DNA of 64,000 bases from Todiramphus chloris collaris (lineage: Eukaryota; Chordata; Aves; Coraciiformes; Alcedinidae): contig JANVCC010000047.1 in NCBI GenBank assembly GCA_025345505.1, positions 7,571,429-7,635,428 of the forward strand. The letters run 5' to 3'. Shown here in pieces: positions 12,592 to 24,520 of the stretch. Each line of letters begins with the position of its first letter. Within the stretch, counting starts at the first letter, position 1. The notes under the pieces were generated by a model. The model saw only the letters and a program-made list of their open reading frames with translations. It was not told the origin of the DNA and did not search any database. Both the position numbers and the translations under genes were made by a program.

Positions 12592-12683
12592 TTTTTGGAA
12601 GATGAGGGGAACTTTTATTCCAGGAATTTTCTTTTGATCATTTTCCAGCAGTACGGTGAGAGGGACTCCAAACAGACCATTTT
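12592..12683 (-). CDS. ARHGAP40: ARHGAP40-like exon 6: start of the RhoGAP domain (GLFGVPLTVLLEND)
   Basis: The acceptor TTATTTTTCAG lies before 12683 and the donor AAAAA/GTGAGTAT after 12592. It is 92 bp, with phase 1 completed to Glu, ending in phase 0. The translation NGLFGVPLTVLLENDQKKI then PGIKVPLIFQK is the first strand and helix of a RhoGAP domain: the F-G-V-P-L opening and the P-x-x-L-x-x-x segment that precedes the arginine-finger helix. It lies 112 bases from the preceding exon, the shortest intron in the visible gene. Confidence 0.92.
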
Positions 12684-12795
12684 CTGAAAAATAAGAAAAA
12701 CAAATGTGAAAAAGAGGAAACAACCTCATACCTATCATCTTCACGACGCTGCATGGTGCCCAGGTGGCCACCATTGGGATACCAGCGCACGGTAC

Positions 12796-12961
12796 CTCGT
12801 CCCCGCACCCTCTCTGCGCGGTTCCTCTTCAGCTCCACCCCCAGTGCGTCGTAGAAGGCCGTCAGCTCGATCAGGGAGAGGTAGCGGATCTTCTTCATGT
12901 CTTCTGGAGACAGGTCTCCAACCTCTGTCAGTCCAAACCGGCTTTTCCGGACAATGAATTT
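12796..12961 (-). CDS. ARHGAP40: ARHGAP40-like exon 5: pre-RhoGAP helix region (DMKKIRYLSLIELTAFYD)
   Basis: The acceptor is CTACTGCAG before 12961 and the donor is GGACGAG/GTACCG after 12796. The exon is 166 bp, phase 0 in and phase 1 out. It encodes KFIVRKSRFGLTEVGDLSP followed by EDMKKIRYLSLIELTAFYD and ALGVELKRNRAERVRGR, a block conserved in this family just before the GAP domain. Base composition is strikingly GC- and CpG-rich in its 3' half compared with the flanking introns. The donor GTACCG is a weaker match than the others, but the phase agrees with the next exon, only 112 bases away. Confidence 0.9.
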
Positions 12962-13222
12962 CTGCAGTAGAGATGGGTCATGTCTTTATTTACACAAAAA
13001 TTACAGGTAAGTGAATTTTTATTTTGAAAAGAGATGCCCCTGTGCGGCAGGAAGTCATATTAGGGTAGATGGATAACACGAAAGAGTTGAACTACAACCC
13101 TATATATTGGCCTTGGGCATTGATGGAACTCGCATCCACCTGAAACATAAAACTGATCTTCTTGATCATCATTTTCTCTCACAGTTTGACTGGTGAGTGG
13201 TGCTGGAGCAGAGGTATTGACC

Positions 13223-13750
13223 TCATAGAATCATAGAATAGTTTTGGCTGTAAGAGACCTTCAAGATCATCGAGTCCAAACTTACTCCTTGCCCTATGAA
13301 AACCACTAAACCATGTCCCTAAGCACAACATCTACCCGGCTCTTAAACACTTCCAGGGATGGTGACTCCACCAGCTCCCTGGGCAGCCCATTCCAATGCC
13401 TGACAACCCTTCCTGGAAAGAAAGGCTTCCTGATATCCAGCCTGAACCTCCCCTGGTTCAACTTCAGGGCATTTCCTCTTGTTCTGTCACTTGTCACCAG
13501 GGAGAACAGACCAACTCCTGCCTCACTACAGCTTCCCTTCAGGTAGCTGTAGAGGGCAATAAGGTCTCCCCTCAGCCTTCTTTTCTCAAGGCTAAACAGC
13601 CCCAGATTCCTCAGCCTTTCCTCATAAGAGACATGCTCCAAACCCTTTACTAGCTTTGTAGCACACCTCTGGACCCTCTCCAGCACCTCAATGTCCTTCT
13701 TCTAGAGAGGGGCCCAAAACTGGACACAGTATCTGACCTCAGTGCCTATA
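13223..13750 (-). mobile_element. CR1 retrotransposon 3' end, about 525 bp
   Basis: The reversed tail TCATAGAATCATAGAATAGT is followed by the CAAGATCATCGAGTCCAAAC block and ends near an ACTGGACACAGTATCTGACC segment. Minus-strand reading gives the familiar [23 protein letters not shown] frame, a shadow of CR1 3' sequence and not a host protein. Confidence 0.92.
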
Positions 13751-13894
13751 CTCCAGCTGGGACAAATTAGCTATATCCTACTTAAACTTATCCTGCCGAA
13801 ATTGGGCACGTCACATTTTGCTCTGCTTCTTGCTTCCCCCAGAGCATCTCTGAATGCTGCTGAAGCAGCTGACACGTGCCATTATGGATGTGGT

Positions 13895-13972
13895 TGTAGA
13901 CTTGGCATTGCTGGGTTAACGGTTGGACTCGGCGATCTTAAAGGTCTCTTCCAATCAAAACGATTCCATGAT
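13895..13972 (+). mobile_element. CR1 3' tail, inverted relative to the preceding copy
   Basis: GCATTGCTGGGTTAACGGTT, then GGACTCGGCGATCTTAAAGG and CTCTTCCAATCAAAACGATT form a CR1 terminal segment of about 80 bases. Confidence 0.85.
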
Positions 13973-14770
13973 CGATCACGTGTGTGTCATGAATCCATCC
14001 CTGCTTTGCATATGACAATTTATGGGGCCTTCTAGGAGACCTCAAACTAAAGATCCGAGGAAAAGCCCAGAAGCAAAATCACTTAGTCCTGATGCCAACC
14101 TGCCAGTTTACCCGTGCTTTTTTTTATGATGCCAGAAGAATTTAGGCTTAGAAACGGGACTCCCAGCAACTAAGAAATAATCTGTTCAAGTCAGCTTGAA
14201 CTACAAGGTACTTAGTAATTTGGGGGCGTGTGAAGATGTCTACATATTTTAGAAGCTGCAGTGTCATGGAGCAGAGCCAGGAATGTTCCATCATGGCAGA
14301 AGCATTTGTACAAATGTCAAAAGGAACAAATACCCGCTGGTTCTCGACACAATTATGAGACATAATAACAAGATTATAGTAAAAAAAAACAAAACCACAA
14401 CATGCTATTCAAAGAATGGTGGATCTTTGGTATTCCTTTTTTTTTTAAACTTAATTATAATTTAAATCAGTAATTATTAGTCAGAGGCATAAATAAATAG
14501 CATTACAAATCATCTCCTCCCTTTAGGCAACTAAGTGGAAATCCAGCCTTTAATAAGGTTTTGTGTCTGAAGATTTCAGCCCAGTTCTCCCTTTTCTAAA
14601 GAAATTTGGACTCAGTAGGTTTAACTCATCTTTAGATGAAGGCAGCCCAAGAAAAAAGCAAACAAAAAAAAGAGAAGAATTTAATGTACAGCAGGTTTCA
14701 AAAATAAGAGAGGACAAAGGACATCTGGATTATGTATGTTAGGACTTCCTAAATGACATAACTGTGGGAA

Positions 14771-14885
14771 ATCACAGAATCGTAGAATCATTTTGGTTGG
14801 AAAAGACCTTCAAGATCATCAAGTCCAATGGTTAACCCAACAGTGCCAGGGCACCAATAAACCACGTCCCTAAGCACCAAATCTA
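14771..14885 (-). mobile_element. CR1 3' tail fragment
   Basis: It shows ATCACAGAATCGTAGAATCA, then AAGATCATCAAGTCCAATGG and GTGCCAGGGCACCAATAAAC. It is a short 5'-truncated copy. Confidence 0.9.
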
Positions 14886-15747
14886 TGGGATAGGACAAAT
14901 AATTTCTATGCTCTCTGGGGCATTTTAGGTCAGATCTTCCCTCACCAAAATGCAGGAGTTCCACTTTTATGCTGAGCCTTCATAATGTAACAAAAGCTAC
15001 ATAGGAGACTAATCTTCTGAAGACACATAAAATACTCAAGAATATCTATGCATTTTGGTTCCAGCGATACAAGAAGTCTAAAGGCACTCAAAGCACAATA
15101 AATCACCTTGAAAATAAATAAAAATTAGACATATGTATTCCAAGGGGGAAAAAGTATGTTTGCCAATTAAAAAAAAAAAAAGGCAAACCCTCCAAAACAG
15201 ATCCCTAAGGGTAGCCACAAGGATATTCCACGGTGACTGGTCAACTTCTGGTGTCACCATGATGTGATGTGGTGTTACCACAAGTTTTGGGGCTGGGCCT
15301 CTTTCTTCCGTCCTGTGTCACCATTTTCCAGTGATTTTTTCTTACAGTGAAGTCATAATATGTGGCACTGAAGGAGGCATATGAGATATATATATAAAAA
15401 ATGATATATAATTCTTCTCCATGTAGCTCACTATATTCCATCCACAAAGCTGGTTATCTTAATGTGTCAGATCTGCCCTGGAGAAAGTAGGGTGTTGTGT
15501 AGACTTCATGCTGGCCTTGATAACCCACCTTGAGGAAGGAGGGACAGTACTTCAGAGTGTAGGCCACTGGTCACTCTGTGTGAGGTGGGTTTATTTTTGG
15601 TGGGGGCCCACTACAGTCTGAGGCATTATGGGAAAAAAACAAATGCCCTGAGTGGCAGCACATGAAGTAAGAGAGATGCCAATGTCAACAGCTACAATTG
15701 TTGAGTTTATTCTGGAATTCTCTGTCTGTGATGACCTGGCACATTTG

Positions 15748-15939
15748 TGGTGAGAGCCTGTCCCAGGTTGCCCAGAGAGGTGGTCACTGCCCCATCCCTG
15801 GCACCATTGCAGGTGAGGTTGGCCGGGGCTCTGAGCACCCTGCTCTTGTTGCAGATGGCCCTGCTCCCTGCAGGGGGCTGGACTGGGTGACCTTGAAATG
15901 TCCCTTCCAACCCAAAGCATGCTATGATTCTATGATTTC
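15748..15939 (+). mobile_element. CR1 3' end fragment
   Basis: It runs from GGTGAGAGCCTGTCCCAGGT through GGCACCATTGCAGGTGAGGT to GCTATGATTCTATGATTTCT. The order is regular and the tail intact. Confidence 0.92.
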
Positions 15940-16410
15940 TTGTGCACTCTTCCGAGCACACAAAATTATGTCCTCCATGCAGAACAGTTCATCTCCAGCA
16001 CAGTACCAGCCTGTTCACATATTAATCAATGATGCATCTACAGTTCCATGATATTCAATGTGGCATCTTCTCTGCCCTGTTTGTCCCCAGTTTCCCTGCT
16101 CTTTCAGCTGTGAATTGGCTGGGCTGTTGCAGAGAACAATTTGTGTGTGTTGTAGTGAAGGCTGGGGCCCTACATTTTCTATTAAAAGGAGCAAGGATGA
16201 ACCTTTGGTTTGCTAAAGTCATGATGAATGCAAAGATATCCTTACTCGTCACAGACCACACACCAAGTTATCCCCACCAAAAAAGCTCCACAGACACATT
16301 AAAGGGCAGGGATTTCACACCAGTTGTAATCTACTGGGTGTCTTATCCCTCCTTTCAACACAGAAGCTTACTTTTGCACCTCAGGTTCTTCCTTGGTAGT
16401 GCCTGAGATG

Positions 16411-16645
16411 GACAAATGGAGGTTTAGGTTGGACACGAGGAACAATTTCTTCCCCTCCAGGATTGTCCAGGGCTGGCCCAGGCTGCCCAGGGCAGTGGTG
16501 AAGTCCCCATGATCCCTGGAGGGGTTTCAAAGCCATGGAGATGTGGTGCTGAGGGACATTGTTTAGTGGTGCCCTGGCAGTCCTGGGTTAAGAGTTGGAC
16601 TTGATGATCTCAAAGGTGCCTTTCAACCAAAATGTCTATGATTGC
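16411..16645 (+). mobile_element. CR1 3' end fragment close to an exon
   Basis: It runs from GGAGGTTTAGGTTGGACACG through CCCCATGATCCCTGGAGGGG to the tail near AATGTCTATGATTGC. It lies about 215 bases downstream (in gene terms) of the donor at 16861. Confidence 0.9.
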
Positions 16646-16860
16646 AAGTAAAAACCATGGTTGGACATCCAGGTTGGCTTTGGTGCCTCTCTAGGAATGA
16701 GACGCAAACGGTAGGCAGGCACAGCAGGTGGTCTCTGTAAAGCACATGTAGGATGGGATAACTGATGTACCGTAACAGGCTCCACTGCGGTGGGGTTGTA
16801 AAGCAGGAAATTGCTTCATTAAAGAGAATAATTGAGGAAATCCATTGAGAAGAAACTTAC

Positions 16861-17018
16861 AGGCAAAGCGGAGTCTTCCTTTTTGAACCTCTGGTTTTTT
16901 GGCCATTCTTGGATTTTTGGAAGGACCATGATGGATTCTGAGAAAGAGACCTCATAGGAGAGCTCCTCTGTCACGGCTGGGCTGCCTTTATCTAGTCCAC
17001 AGTCTAGGCAGCTATTAG
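16861..17018 (-). CDS. ARHGAP40: ARHGAP40-like exon 4: linker with EVSFSES motif
   Basis: The acceptor TTATTTTCAG lies before 17018 and the donor GCCT/GTAAGT after 16861. The length of 158 bp takes one carried base and ends in phase 0. The translation runs SNSCLDCGLDKG, then ELSYEVSFSESIMVLPKIQ, then a basic NQRFKKEDSALP. The EVSF segment just before an ALP end resembles the region before the RhoGAP core in ARHGAP28, as I remember it. Three cysteine-or-aspartate-rich residues (CLDC) near the start look incidental. A 52-bp tandem duplication begins 17 bases upstream of the acceptor. Confidence 0.8.
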
Positions 17019-18940
17019 CTGAAAATAAGGGAAGTTAGATGTGAATGCTGAATGTGTGGTTGCATTTAGTACACAGACATTAAAAATTAGATGTGAATGC
17101 TGAACGTGTGGTTGCATTTAGTACACAGACATTAAAAAATTGAGTCAAGATGACAAAACTCTTGAGAAAGCAATAAAGGAAGTGCTTCAAAGAGGAATTT
17201 CAGTGTAAACTACAGCATGTTCCTGTTTTGTCTGGAGGAAATAACCCCTTTAGAAATAAAATCCCTATTTTCATTTTAGATTATTTAACTTGTTGCTTTT
17301 CGTGAGAAAGTTGGTCAAGCTGGAACTTCCTGTTTATCGGGAATGATCAAGTTTTTGTACTCTGTCCTCATCTACCCAGGCCAGAAAACTGTGGTGGCAC
17401 TTGTCTAATGAACAATTAAGAGCAAAAGCTCCTGACAGAAAAATGCTGGTACCACAGTTTCTCAGGTCACTGGTGACTTATTTACAATCATAAGACATTG
17501 TGCATATATTTTATATGCTCACATCCGTATTTCTCATGGTTGCTAGTTTAGGTGTGTAGCACCAAAACAGCTTTTTTGCAGTTTGAAAAGCACTATGTCC
17601 ACTGGAATTTCTGGGAAATACTGCAAAAGGACTTACTGCTCTACTCTAAAATTCAGTTGCCTCCTGAAATTAGTGGATGCCAGGGGAAAAAATTTTGCCA
17701 TTGGTACAATTAAGTACAGAAATACCCTATTGTCACAGAGTCTGAAGTGTGAGAACATGCAGGAGTTTCAGCCTTGCCAACTGTCATGACTGATCTCTCG
17801 CATCTCAGCACAGTTGTTAGGTTTCCCTTAAGTGCCAGCTCCCAGACTCACGTGACTGGAACAGAATCAAATTTTTCACTGGGAGTGAATTAAAATTTCA
17901 GCCCCCAGGATTGCAGGGAAGATTTGACTAACATTACCTGAGTGCATTCAAAATCAGGAAGTGGATTACAAAGCTTCGTGTGTTTTCTAACCATGCATGT
18001 GCCTCATGATTTTTGAATCGTTGCATTTGCAGATACAGGGTCTTCAACAGCTTTTGCAACACCCCTTGTTTTGCAAGCGTAGTGTGAAAAAGCTATGGTG
18101 GCTTCTGAACAGTGCCCTTAGATGTTACCTAATGGCCAAGCCAATTAAGATGTTTTTCATCTTTTTTTTCTGGGACCTCAGAGTGTCCATGGTACCTCTG
18201 GCCGTTTGGTTCCCCGTCTCTTCTAGTACAGAGCTGAGGCATCAGTGGAGCAGCTTTTGCAATCAGTCTGTGGCCCTATACCCAGAGATAAACATCTACA
18301 GGACTAGTTTAGAAGCCTGGGTATTAATGTCCCATTAGGTATGCCCTGAGCAATGGTGATGGGAAGAGCTTTCAGAATAAAAATGGACATTCCCGTGGAA
18401 GGCTGCTGACAGTTATCCAGAGGCTGAGTAGAGCAGAGCTCTCATTTTCATCAGCACTGCCAGTCACTGTCAGGACATGTCCAAAATAACACAGTGAGTA
18501 GATCAGAATAACAGGGCAGGATCAGAAAAATGATCTATTTCTACTACTACAGCTTCTACAGTACTGGAGTAGAAATATGAAGGAAAAACGCACCTTTCTT
18601 GTCATGATTTGCAGCAAGAAAATGTACTGCTGACATATTTTGGTGCAAATAGGGTGGAAGTTCTGCACGATATTACTGAACGGGTATTTTTACCTTCCCT
18701 GCCTCTCACTGATCCATATTTTTTTAGACACTGATTCCTTGAGAGCAGCAGGTCTGGGTCTGTACATTCACAGGTGTTGAACGGGAAACTTTGGCTCCTG
18801 GATGACAATAAGCTGGCAAGGATTTTAAGGCAATAGCCACTGCATGAAAGAGGGGACTAACCTCTGAACCACACAAGGATCTTTCTGTCTATCAGTTTCC
18901 TAGGAGGAAGGGAACGCTGGTTACACATTGGTATACTCAC
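17019..18940. other. Intron of the RhoGAP gene
   Basis: It starts with the 52-bp tandem duplication and is otherwise unique-looking, with no CR1 recognised. Confidence 0.65.
17035..17138. repeat. 52-bp tandem duplication at the splice acceptor of exon 4
   Basis: Two head-to-tail copies (17035-17086 and 17087-17138) differ by a single base (AATGTG versus AACGTG). The proximal copy begins 17 bases from the first base of the exon, in the region where the branch point and pyrimidine tract would lie. The near-identity suggests a recent event. Confidence 0.93.
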
Positions 18941-19028
18941 AGCTAACTGATTTCCAAACCGCCTTCTGCCCAGGAAGTTGGATACCATTAGAAGGAACTG
19001 GTGACACTGGAACTGTCTCAAATGTGGG
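18941..19028 (-). CDS. ARHGAP40: ARHGAP40-like exon 3: short Pro/Val-rich linker exon
   Basis: This 88-bp exon was found from phase requirements. The preceding exon ends in phase 0 and the following one needs one carried base, so an exon of length 3n+1 must lie between them. The stretch has a strong pyrimidine tract ending TTGCCTATCAG and a GTGAGTAT donor. It reads from phase 0 as PTFETVPVSPVPSNGIQLPG and nine further residues without a stop, ending in phase 1. It would code for a flexible linker between the DVRDIF region and the next conserved block. I recognise no domain in it. Support comes from splice sites and phase, not from homology. Confidence 0.65.
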
Positions 19029-19789
19029 CTGATAGGCAAGGAAAAATGATCAGTCTGCGGTGAAGGTAAAAGTCTGTGGACAGAAACTGCTACAGTTCAA
19101 GCAACAGCGTTATCATTCTCAGCTTACACTCTTTCCCCAAGTTAAAACAACCTGCTGTGAGTTGGCAGAGGCACAGCCAAGCCCGAGGATCTGTCTTCCC
19201 CAGGCTGCTCAGATTCAGAGCACGTTGAAGTCAGAAATACTGCAGCTCGCTGTAGCTAATGACTCCTGTCCTATATAGTGATACAATAACTGAAATTAGC
19301 TAAATAAATCACTGCAGGTAATTGCACTCAGTGGAAGGTCCTCGTCAAATCGTAACCCGCCGGGTGCTTTTAACCCTTTTGGCCACAAATCTTTTTGAGG
19401 ACTCTTTGAGACCTGTTGAATATCCTGTCAGAAATACTCCCCATCAGAAATCAGGCTGTTCAATGCCTTTTGGGATCTGAGCACCAGAAATTATTAATGG
19501 ATGGCTGTCCTCCCATAGGTTATACACCAGTGAACTGCAGAAAGAGTTATAGGGGAAAAGGACTTTTTCTATGGTCAGATTCACTTATTTCTGCTCCAGA
19601 AATCATCTGTGTGAAAATGGGGGAGTTGTGTGTGGCAGAGAAGGGGCTTGGAAGGCCAGAGGGTGACTTTCAAGCACCATCACTTCTCCTTGGCACTGGA
19701 GTTTTGCCCTTTTTCTCAGCATTTTAGGGACTCGTAAAGACAAATCTGAGCATCTGGGTGTACACGGGGCAGGAGCATGTCATTTAAGG

Positions 19790-20003
19790 AAGAATTTTTT
19801 GATGCTGAAGGTGGTGAGAGCCTGTCCCAGGTTGCCCAGAGAGGCAGTGGCTGCCCCATCCCTGGCACCACTGCAGGTGAGGTTGGCTGGGGCTCTGAGC
19901 AACCTGCTCTAGTTGCAGATGGCCCTGCTCCCTGCAGGGGGGTTGGACTACATGACTTTGAAAGGTCCCTCCCAGCCCAACCCACTATGATTCTGTGATT
20001 CTA
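19790..20003 (+). mobile_element. CR1 3' end fragment
   Basis: It runs from GATGCTGAAGGTGGTGAGAG through GGCACCACTGCAGGTGAGGT to CACTATGATTCTGTGATTCT. Confidence 0.92.
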
Positions 20004-21243
20004 TCTTCATATTCTTGGTTAAAAAAAAAAACAAGTTTGGGATTTTAAAAAATGCTCTGAAGGGTACTTCAGTGAAAATAACCACAAAGTGCCAAAACAG
20101 TCCTGTGGGTTTTTTCTTGCTGCCTTTGCATCCTGGTGGGAGCCCTTGGAGCCCCCACTATCCCAAACCCACTGCCTCACCCCTCCTGAGCTGATGGAGC
20201 AGCCCATTTTCCAGCTCAATCTGCAGCTGAGAGTTCCTGCAAGCCCACAAGAACACTCTTTAAATTGCTCTTTAAATTGCTAAATTGGCTGTTCATCAAC
20301 AAGCAGCAATGCCTCAGGGCAGAAATTTTGTCTTCCCCTGTTGTAGCACAGGAGGAGCAGCATTCAGGCTGCTAAAAAAATGCCAGATATTCAAAAGACA
20401 AGCTGCTCTTCCAATTGGAAGCCTGAAATAATGTCACAGCTTTTCAGTCTTATCCTCTGAGCTATTTGGGTAATAAAATCAAATATAACATGAATAAACC
20501 CTCTCCTGGGAGAGTTCCTTCAGTGGCCCACAAACCTGATAGCAAACAGGATTTGAGTCATGTGGGCTACCATTGCCAGAAGCCTGTAAGGACCATTGAT
20601 TTTGGTTTTTTTTTAAAACAGGATGCTTTTATGATAAAATCCCACAACATTTACAGAAAAGGTTTTAGGACGTACAGAAGCATGATAAATTTCAGGTGGG
20701 AGCACAGAAGTGGGATGGTTAAACTCACCTCAGCTATTTGGGAAAATCAAACATAAAAGTAGTTATTTTATAATAGTTATATATACCTGCTTCAGATCCA
20801 GGTAGAGGAATCCATGGTAAACATGAGCAACTGGCTTCTCCTTTCACCACTCAAAATGTCTCACCCCGTGAACAGTGCTCAGAAGAGATTTACAGCGAGT
20901 CAAGTTTATGAAGGGAAAAAAAAAAAGTATCTTTCTGACCTTGTTCTGGGGGTGATTGTGAAGCAGCCATGGTGATCAGGCCCTGCTAAGGATGGCGGAA
21001 CTGGTGGAGGGGGACTGACAGCACAGCTCAGCTTTGCATCCAGTAGCTCTTGCAAGAGCCCATGGGCTGCTCTGGCTTGTGGCAACTGGATACAGTGGAC
21101 CATGGACAACATTGGGGTGGCTAAAAATGACTTATTCTTGGCCTCATTTCCCAGCCTCCACAGTGAGAATGTCTAAAGACGGCAAATCTATGGCTCTTTT
21201 GTGAAAAGCAGTTCCAAAAAGAACCCCCTCCCTTCCTTTTACT

Positions 21244-21262
21244 TTATTTTATTTTATTTTAT
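21244..21262. repeat. (TTTTA)n microsatellite
   Basis: Four consecutive units in a T-rich background. Confidence 0.85.
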
Positions 21263-23564
21263 CTTGGGATAATACAATAAAAATAAAAGGAAGACTGGGA
21301 ATAAAACTCTTTTAATGCACAAATTTTAAAGATCCAGGTTATTTCTTCAGTAAAAAAAGGTTTAAAAAAATTGGAAGCTCATATCTTAATGAATGTGAAA
21401 GGCCAAGAGTCAAACTGTGTCCTTAACTAAATTGGGACAGATGAATTCATTTGTCTAGGGCTCCGTATGAGACTTCTCATAGCCTGACTTCTGACTGAAA
21501 GTGATTCATTAGACAGTTCTCATTATCTGATACTAAAAATGAGCCCAGTGTTTACTGGTGACACATACACAGGAATTTCCAGTGGGAAGAGGAAACCAGA
21601 AGAGCAAGGAAAAGATGGAGATGAGGTAGAAAGGTCTTTAGTAGCTACTGTCATTGTAAATTTAACACAAATCATTGGAGCACCAAGTGACCAAATTCTT
21701 TTGTCAGCCCTGTAGCTAAGGGAAATACAGGCAAAGGAGGATAGACTTAGAGCTCTGGTCAGGATATAAGTTGCCCATGCTCTGGATATATTCATCTTTC
21801 TGAGCACTGTCATCACAAAAGCTGCTTCATGCAAATAGCTGTGGGTCAGTGAGTGATTCTTCTTTAATTAGGACATGGTTTTCTCATGCATTGCTCAGCT
21901 AAAATGCTCCTAAAACTCTCGAAGGAGTTTTAGCTGATTACGACATACAGGGTTGGACTGTTAATGAGCAGGATGCTTCATTTCCTCCATCCAATAACAA
22001 AATCAATGTTTCTCCCTCCCTCATTCGGGTTCTGCTGTTGATTTTTCTAGGCTCTGAGCACCAGCAGAGCTGATAGCTCCTGATGGAAGCAGCAGGGTAC
22101 CAGCAGTAAGGAAAATCAGGCCACGGTGATTAATAAACCATCCATTTTCAAGCTCGGCAGTGTGGCTGCGGGGCTGTCTGAAGCAGAGCAGAGGACCTCA
22201 GCTGGGGCAAGCAGCTCCACCAAGGGTAAGGTACCTCAGAAGGTGCAAATTTGCCCCCAGGGATCATGGCACCTTTCCAGGGTGGGCAAGAAAAAAAAAA
22301 CCAAAACAATCAACCACCATCAAGCAAAAGAAGGAAATATGGCTTCACTTCCTTGCATTTCAGTCCACTTGGGCTGTTGAGGGAACACTACTGCCCTGAG
22401 GGGACGGATCCTAAGGCAGGATGAGGGCAAAGCACCCTTTTGCTCTGTGATGACCCTCGAAGAGTCTGGCCACCAGGCAGCAACAGCAAAAGGTTCAGAA
22501 GGTGGGTTTCTTTCAGAACAGAGAGAAGAAACCAGGACAAATCTCTCTGGCCCTGCCAGATGACAACTGTTTATGCCTCTTCAGTGTTCCCCTGAATCTC
22601 ATCTTCAGAGTGACCCTTGTGAGCTAATCACCTTTTCTCTCATCATTAGCCACAGAAGAGAGTAATCCATCCTGTGACCCAGCCCTCTAGGCTCCCACAG
22701 TGCTTAGGTTGTTGGGAAGAAGGTGTAAATCCATCCTCCTAATGGAAGGGATTATGGAGTTATGTGAGGCAATTAGAGCTGTTTTGCTCCTTGCAACACG
22801 TTTACCTCTTCCCTTCCCAACTAAAGATGGGTAAGCAAAACACCTTTACATCATCTAAAGCAGTCTTTTCACCAACAGCTATGCTGAGATTCACCCCTCT
22901 CTGTCTCCTGTTGCTCTTCTGGGGTTTTTTTTGGCCAGGTTGTTTTTAATGCAGGTCACTTTCCCAAACAGATTAATCCCAAAGATTGACGGATGGCTGT
23001 AGCCCGTGTCCAAAGAGGCAGCAGAAGGTGAGAGGCTGCTTTGGTTTATACCTAACAGAAAGGACTGCTCAGGAAACCCTCAGGTTGGTGCACAAGCCTC
23101 CCTGCAGTGTGTTTATCCCTGATAATTAGAACAAAATTTCTAAATCCCATAAGAAGCAGCAGGAGTGATGGTCAATGGGAACGGTATAAAGGGTGCTGGG
23201 AACCTTGTGGGCTTTTAGGAATAAAATCTGTTCTGCAGATTGGAGGGAGGTGAGGGTGTGCTTTGTGTTTAACACACAGGTAAGCACCCTGCAGAATGGC
23301 ATATTTTTGTGGGAAGGAGAATTAGAAGCCTTAATTACTTAGTCAGTCTTATCTTTCAGACCTTCTCAATGCAGAATTCAGAGGAGGTAAGACATTGATT
23401 TGAAGGGCAATGGCTCTGAAGCTCCTGACTCCTTTAGCAAGCAAGAATTGGAGGTGAAAAATAAGCAGGTCAAAACCAGATCAATAACGTGCCCGCCCAA
23501 GAGAATGGGCACAACATTTAATTGGCTGATTGAACTTTATCAGGACATTTAAGCTTTAGTATAT

Positions 23565-23598
23565 ATTTTTTTTTTTATTTTTTTTTTTTTTTTTTTTT
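23565..23598. repeat. Poly-T tract
   Basis: About 34 bases, nearly all T, with two A interruptions. It could be the A-tail of a minus-strand retrocopy, but no parent sequence is recognisable next to it. Confidence 0.85.
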
Positions 23599-24520
23599 AC
23601 TGTTAAAGGATGACAGATAGTTGAATCAGGAGAAATGAGTTAATCTAAGAAGTGACGTCAGCTTTTGAATGTTCATGCAAACATGCCTGATTACTTCTCA
23701 TGCAACGAAGTTTGCCCACAGGAAACTACCGTCTGCTGCTGGATCATTTGTGGGATGTGTGCAAGAGGTTCAAAAGAGCACAGATACGTAAACTGGAGAC
23801 AAATAAGTTAACTCCCCAACCATGATATCTTTGTAATTTTAATATCACTATGCAACTACAGTTTTGTAGTTGTTCACTCACATCTTTGACTGTGTTCACC
23901 AAAATTGAAACATGCAGGGATAGGATTTGGGTCATCTAGAGGGAAAAGTGAATGAAACCAACAGAGACAATGCTTATTTCTGAAGCCATGAAGCAAGTGA
24001 ACAGTTAACAGAGTCTTCATTTGCTACCTAAGTGAAATGTAACTGCCACTGTACCAGTTGCACTCATGCTGGTAGTTGCTTATGCATGTTACACCCCAGT
24101 TGCTTTGTTAGAGAAGTTTTACTTCACCACTGAGACTGCTGAATAAATAGCATGTGTCCCAGAAGGCAGCAAAAATTTGCAGAGCTGCCAAGAGTAACTC
24201 ACCAATTTCCCAAAAACTAAAGGAGTAAATGTTAGTCGTGGTAAGAGATTGCAGGAGGAAGGCTGGCAACAGGTACTACATTCTCTTACAGGCTAGCTGC
24301 ACCACTCTGCACCACCTATTTGATTTGGTTTATTCCTTGCCTCTCAAAATGTAGTTAATACAGCATTAAACGTCTGGACTTAGTGCCAGGAACTGTTACT
24401 GGCTCTCTCTATGCTGGCAGCAGAAATGGGCTCCTGCCTGACAGAAGCTTTGATGATCTACTTGCAAAATGCACAAAAATTAAGCTGAAGAGCATTCACT
24501 AGGATGTCTTAGCTACTTAC

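Larger units (their letters stand above)
12962..16860. other. Intron of the RhoGAP gene
   Basis: It holds five CR1 fragments, on both strands, and otherwise AT-rich non-coding sequence with several A and T runs. No exon is needed here, because the phases of the flanking exons match directly. Confidence 0.75.
19029..24520. other. Large intron of the RhoGAP gene
   Basis: It contains one CR1 (19790-20003), a (TTTTA)n run and a long T tract. Between them the sequence looks unique. A tempting 75-bp exon-like segment at 20940-21014 is out of frame and was rejected. Confidence 0.65.

Noticed and set aside
13306..13686. 126-codon minus-strand frame with a protein-like look ([20 protein letters not shown])
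   Set aside because: It is the well-known CR1 3' sequence and recurs in several other copies in the window.
18700..18795. Minus-strand segment after TGTCATCCAG, reading SQSFPFNTCECTDPD
   Set aside because: It requires two carried bases, but the upstream exon supplies none, and the phase-0 reading has an early stop.
20940..21014. 75-bp exon-like segment with TGTGCTGTCAG acceptor and AACAAG/GTCAGA donor on the minus strand
   Set aside because: Entering in phase 0 after the exon at 24521-24738, it meets a TGA at codon 13. The exon at 18941-19028 fits the phase instead.
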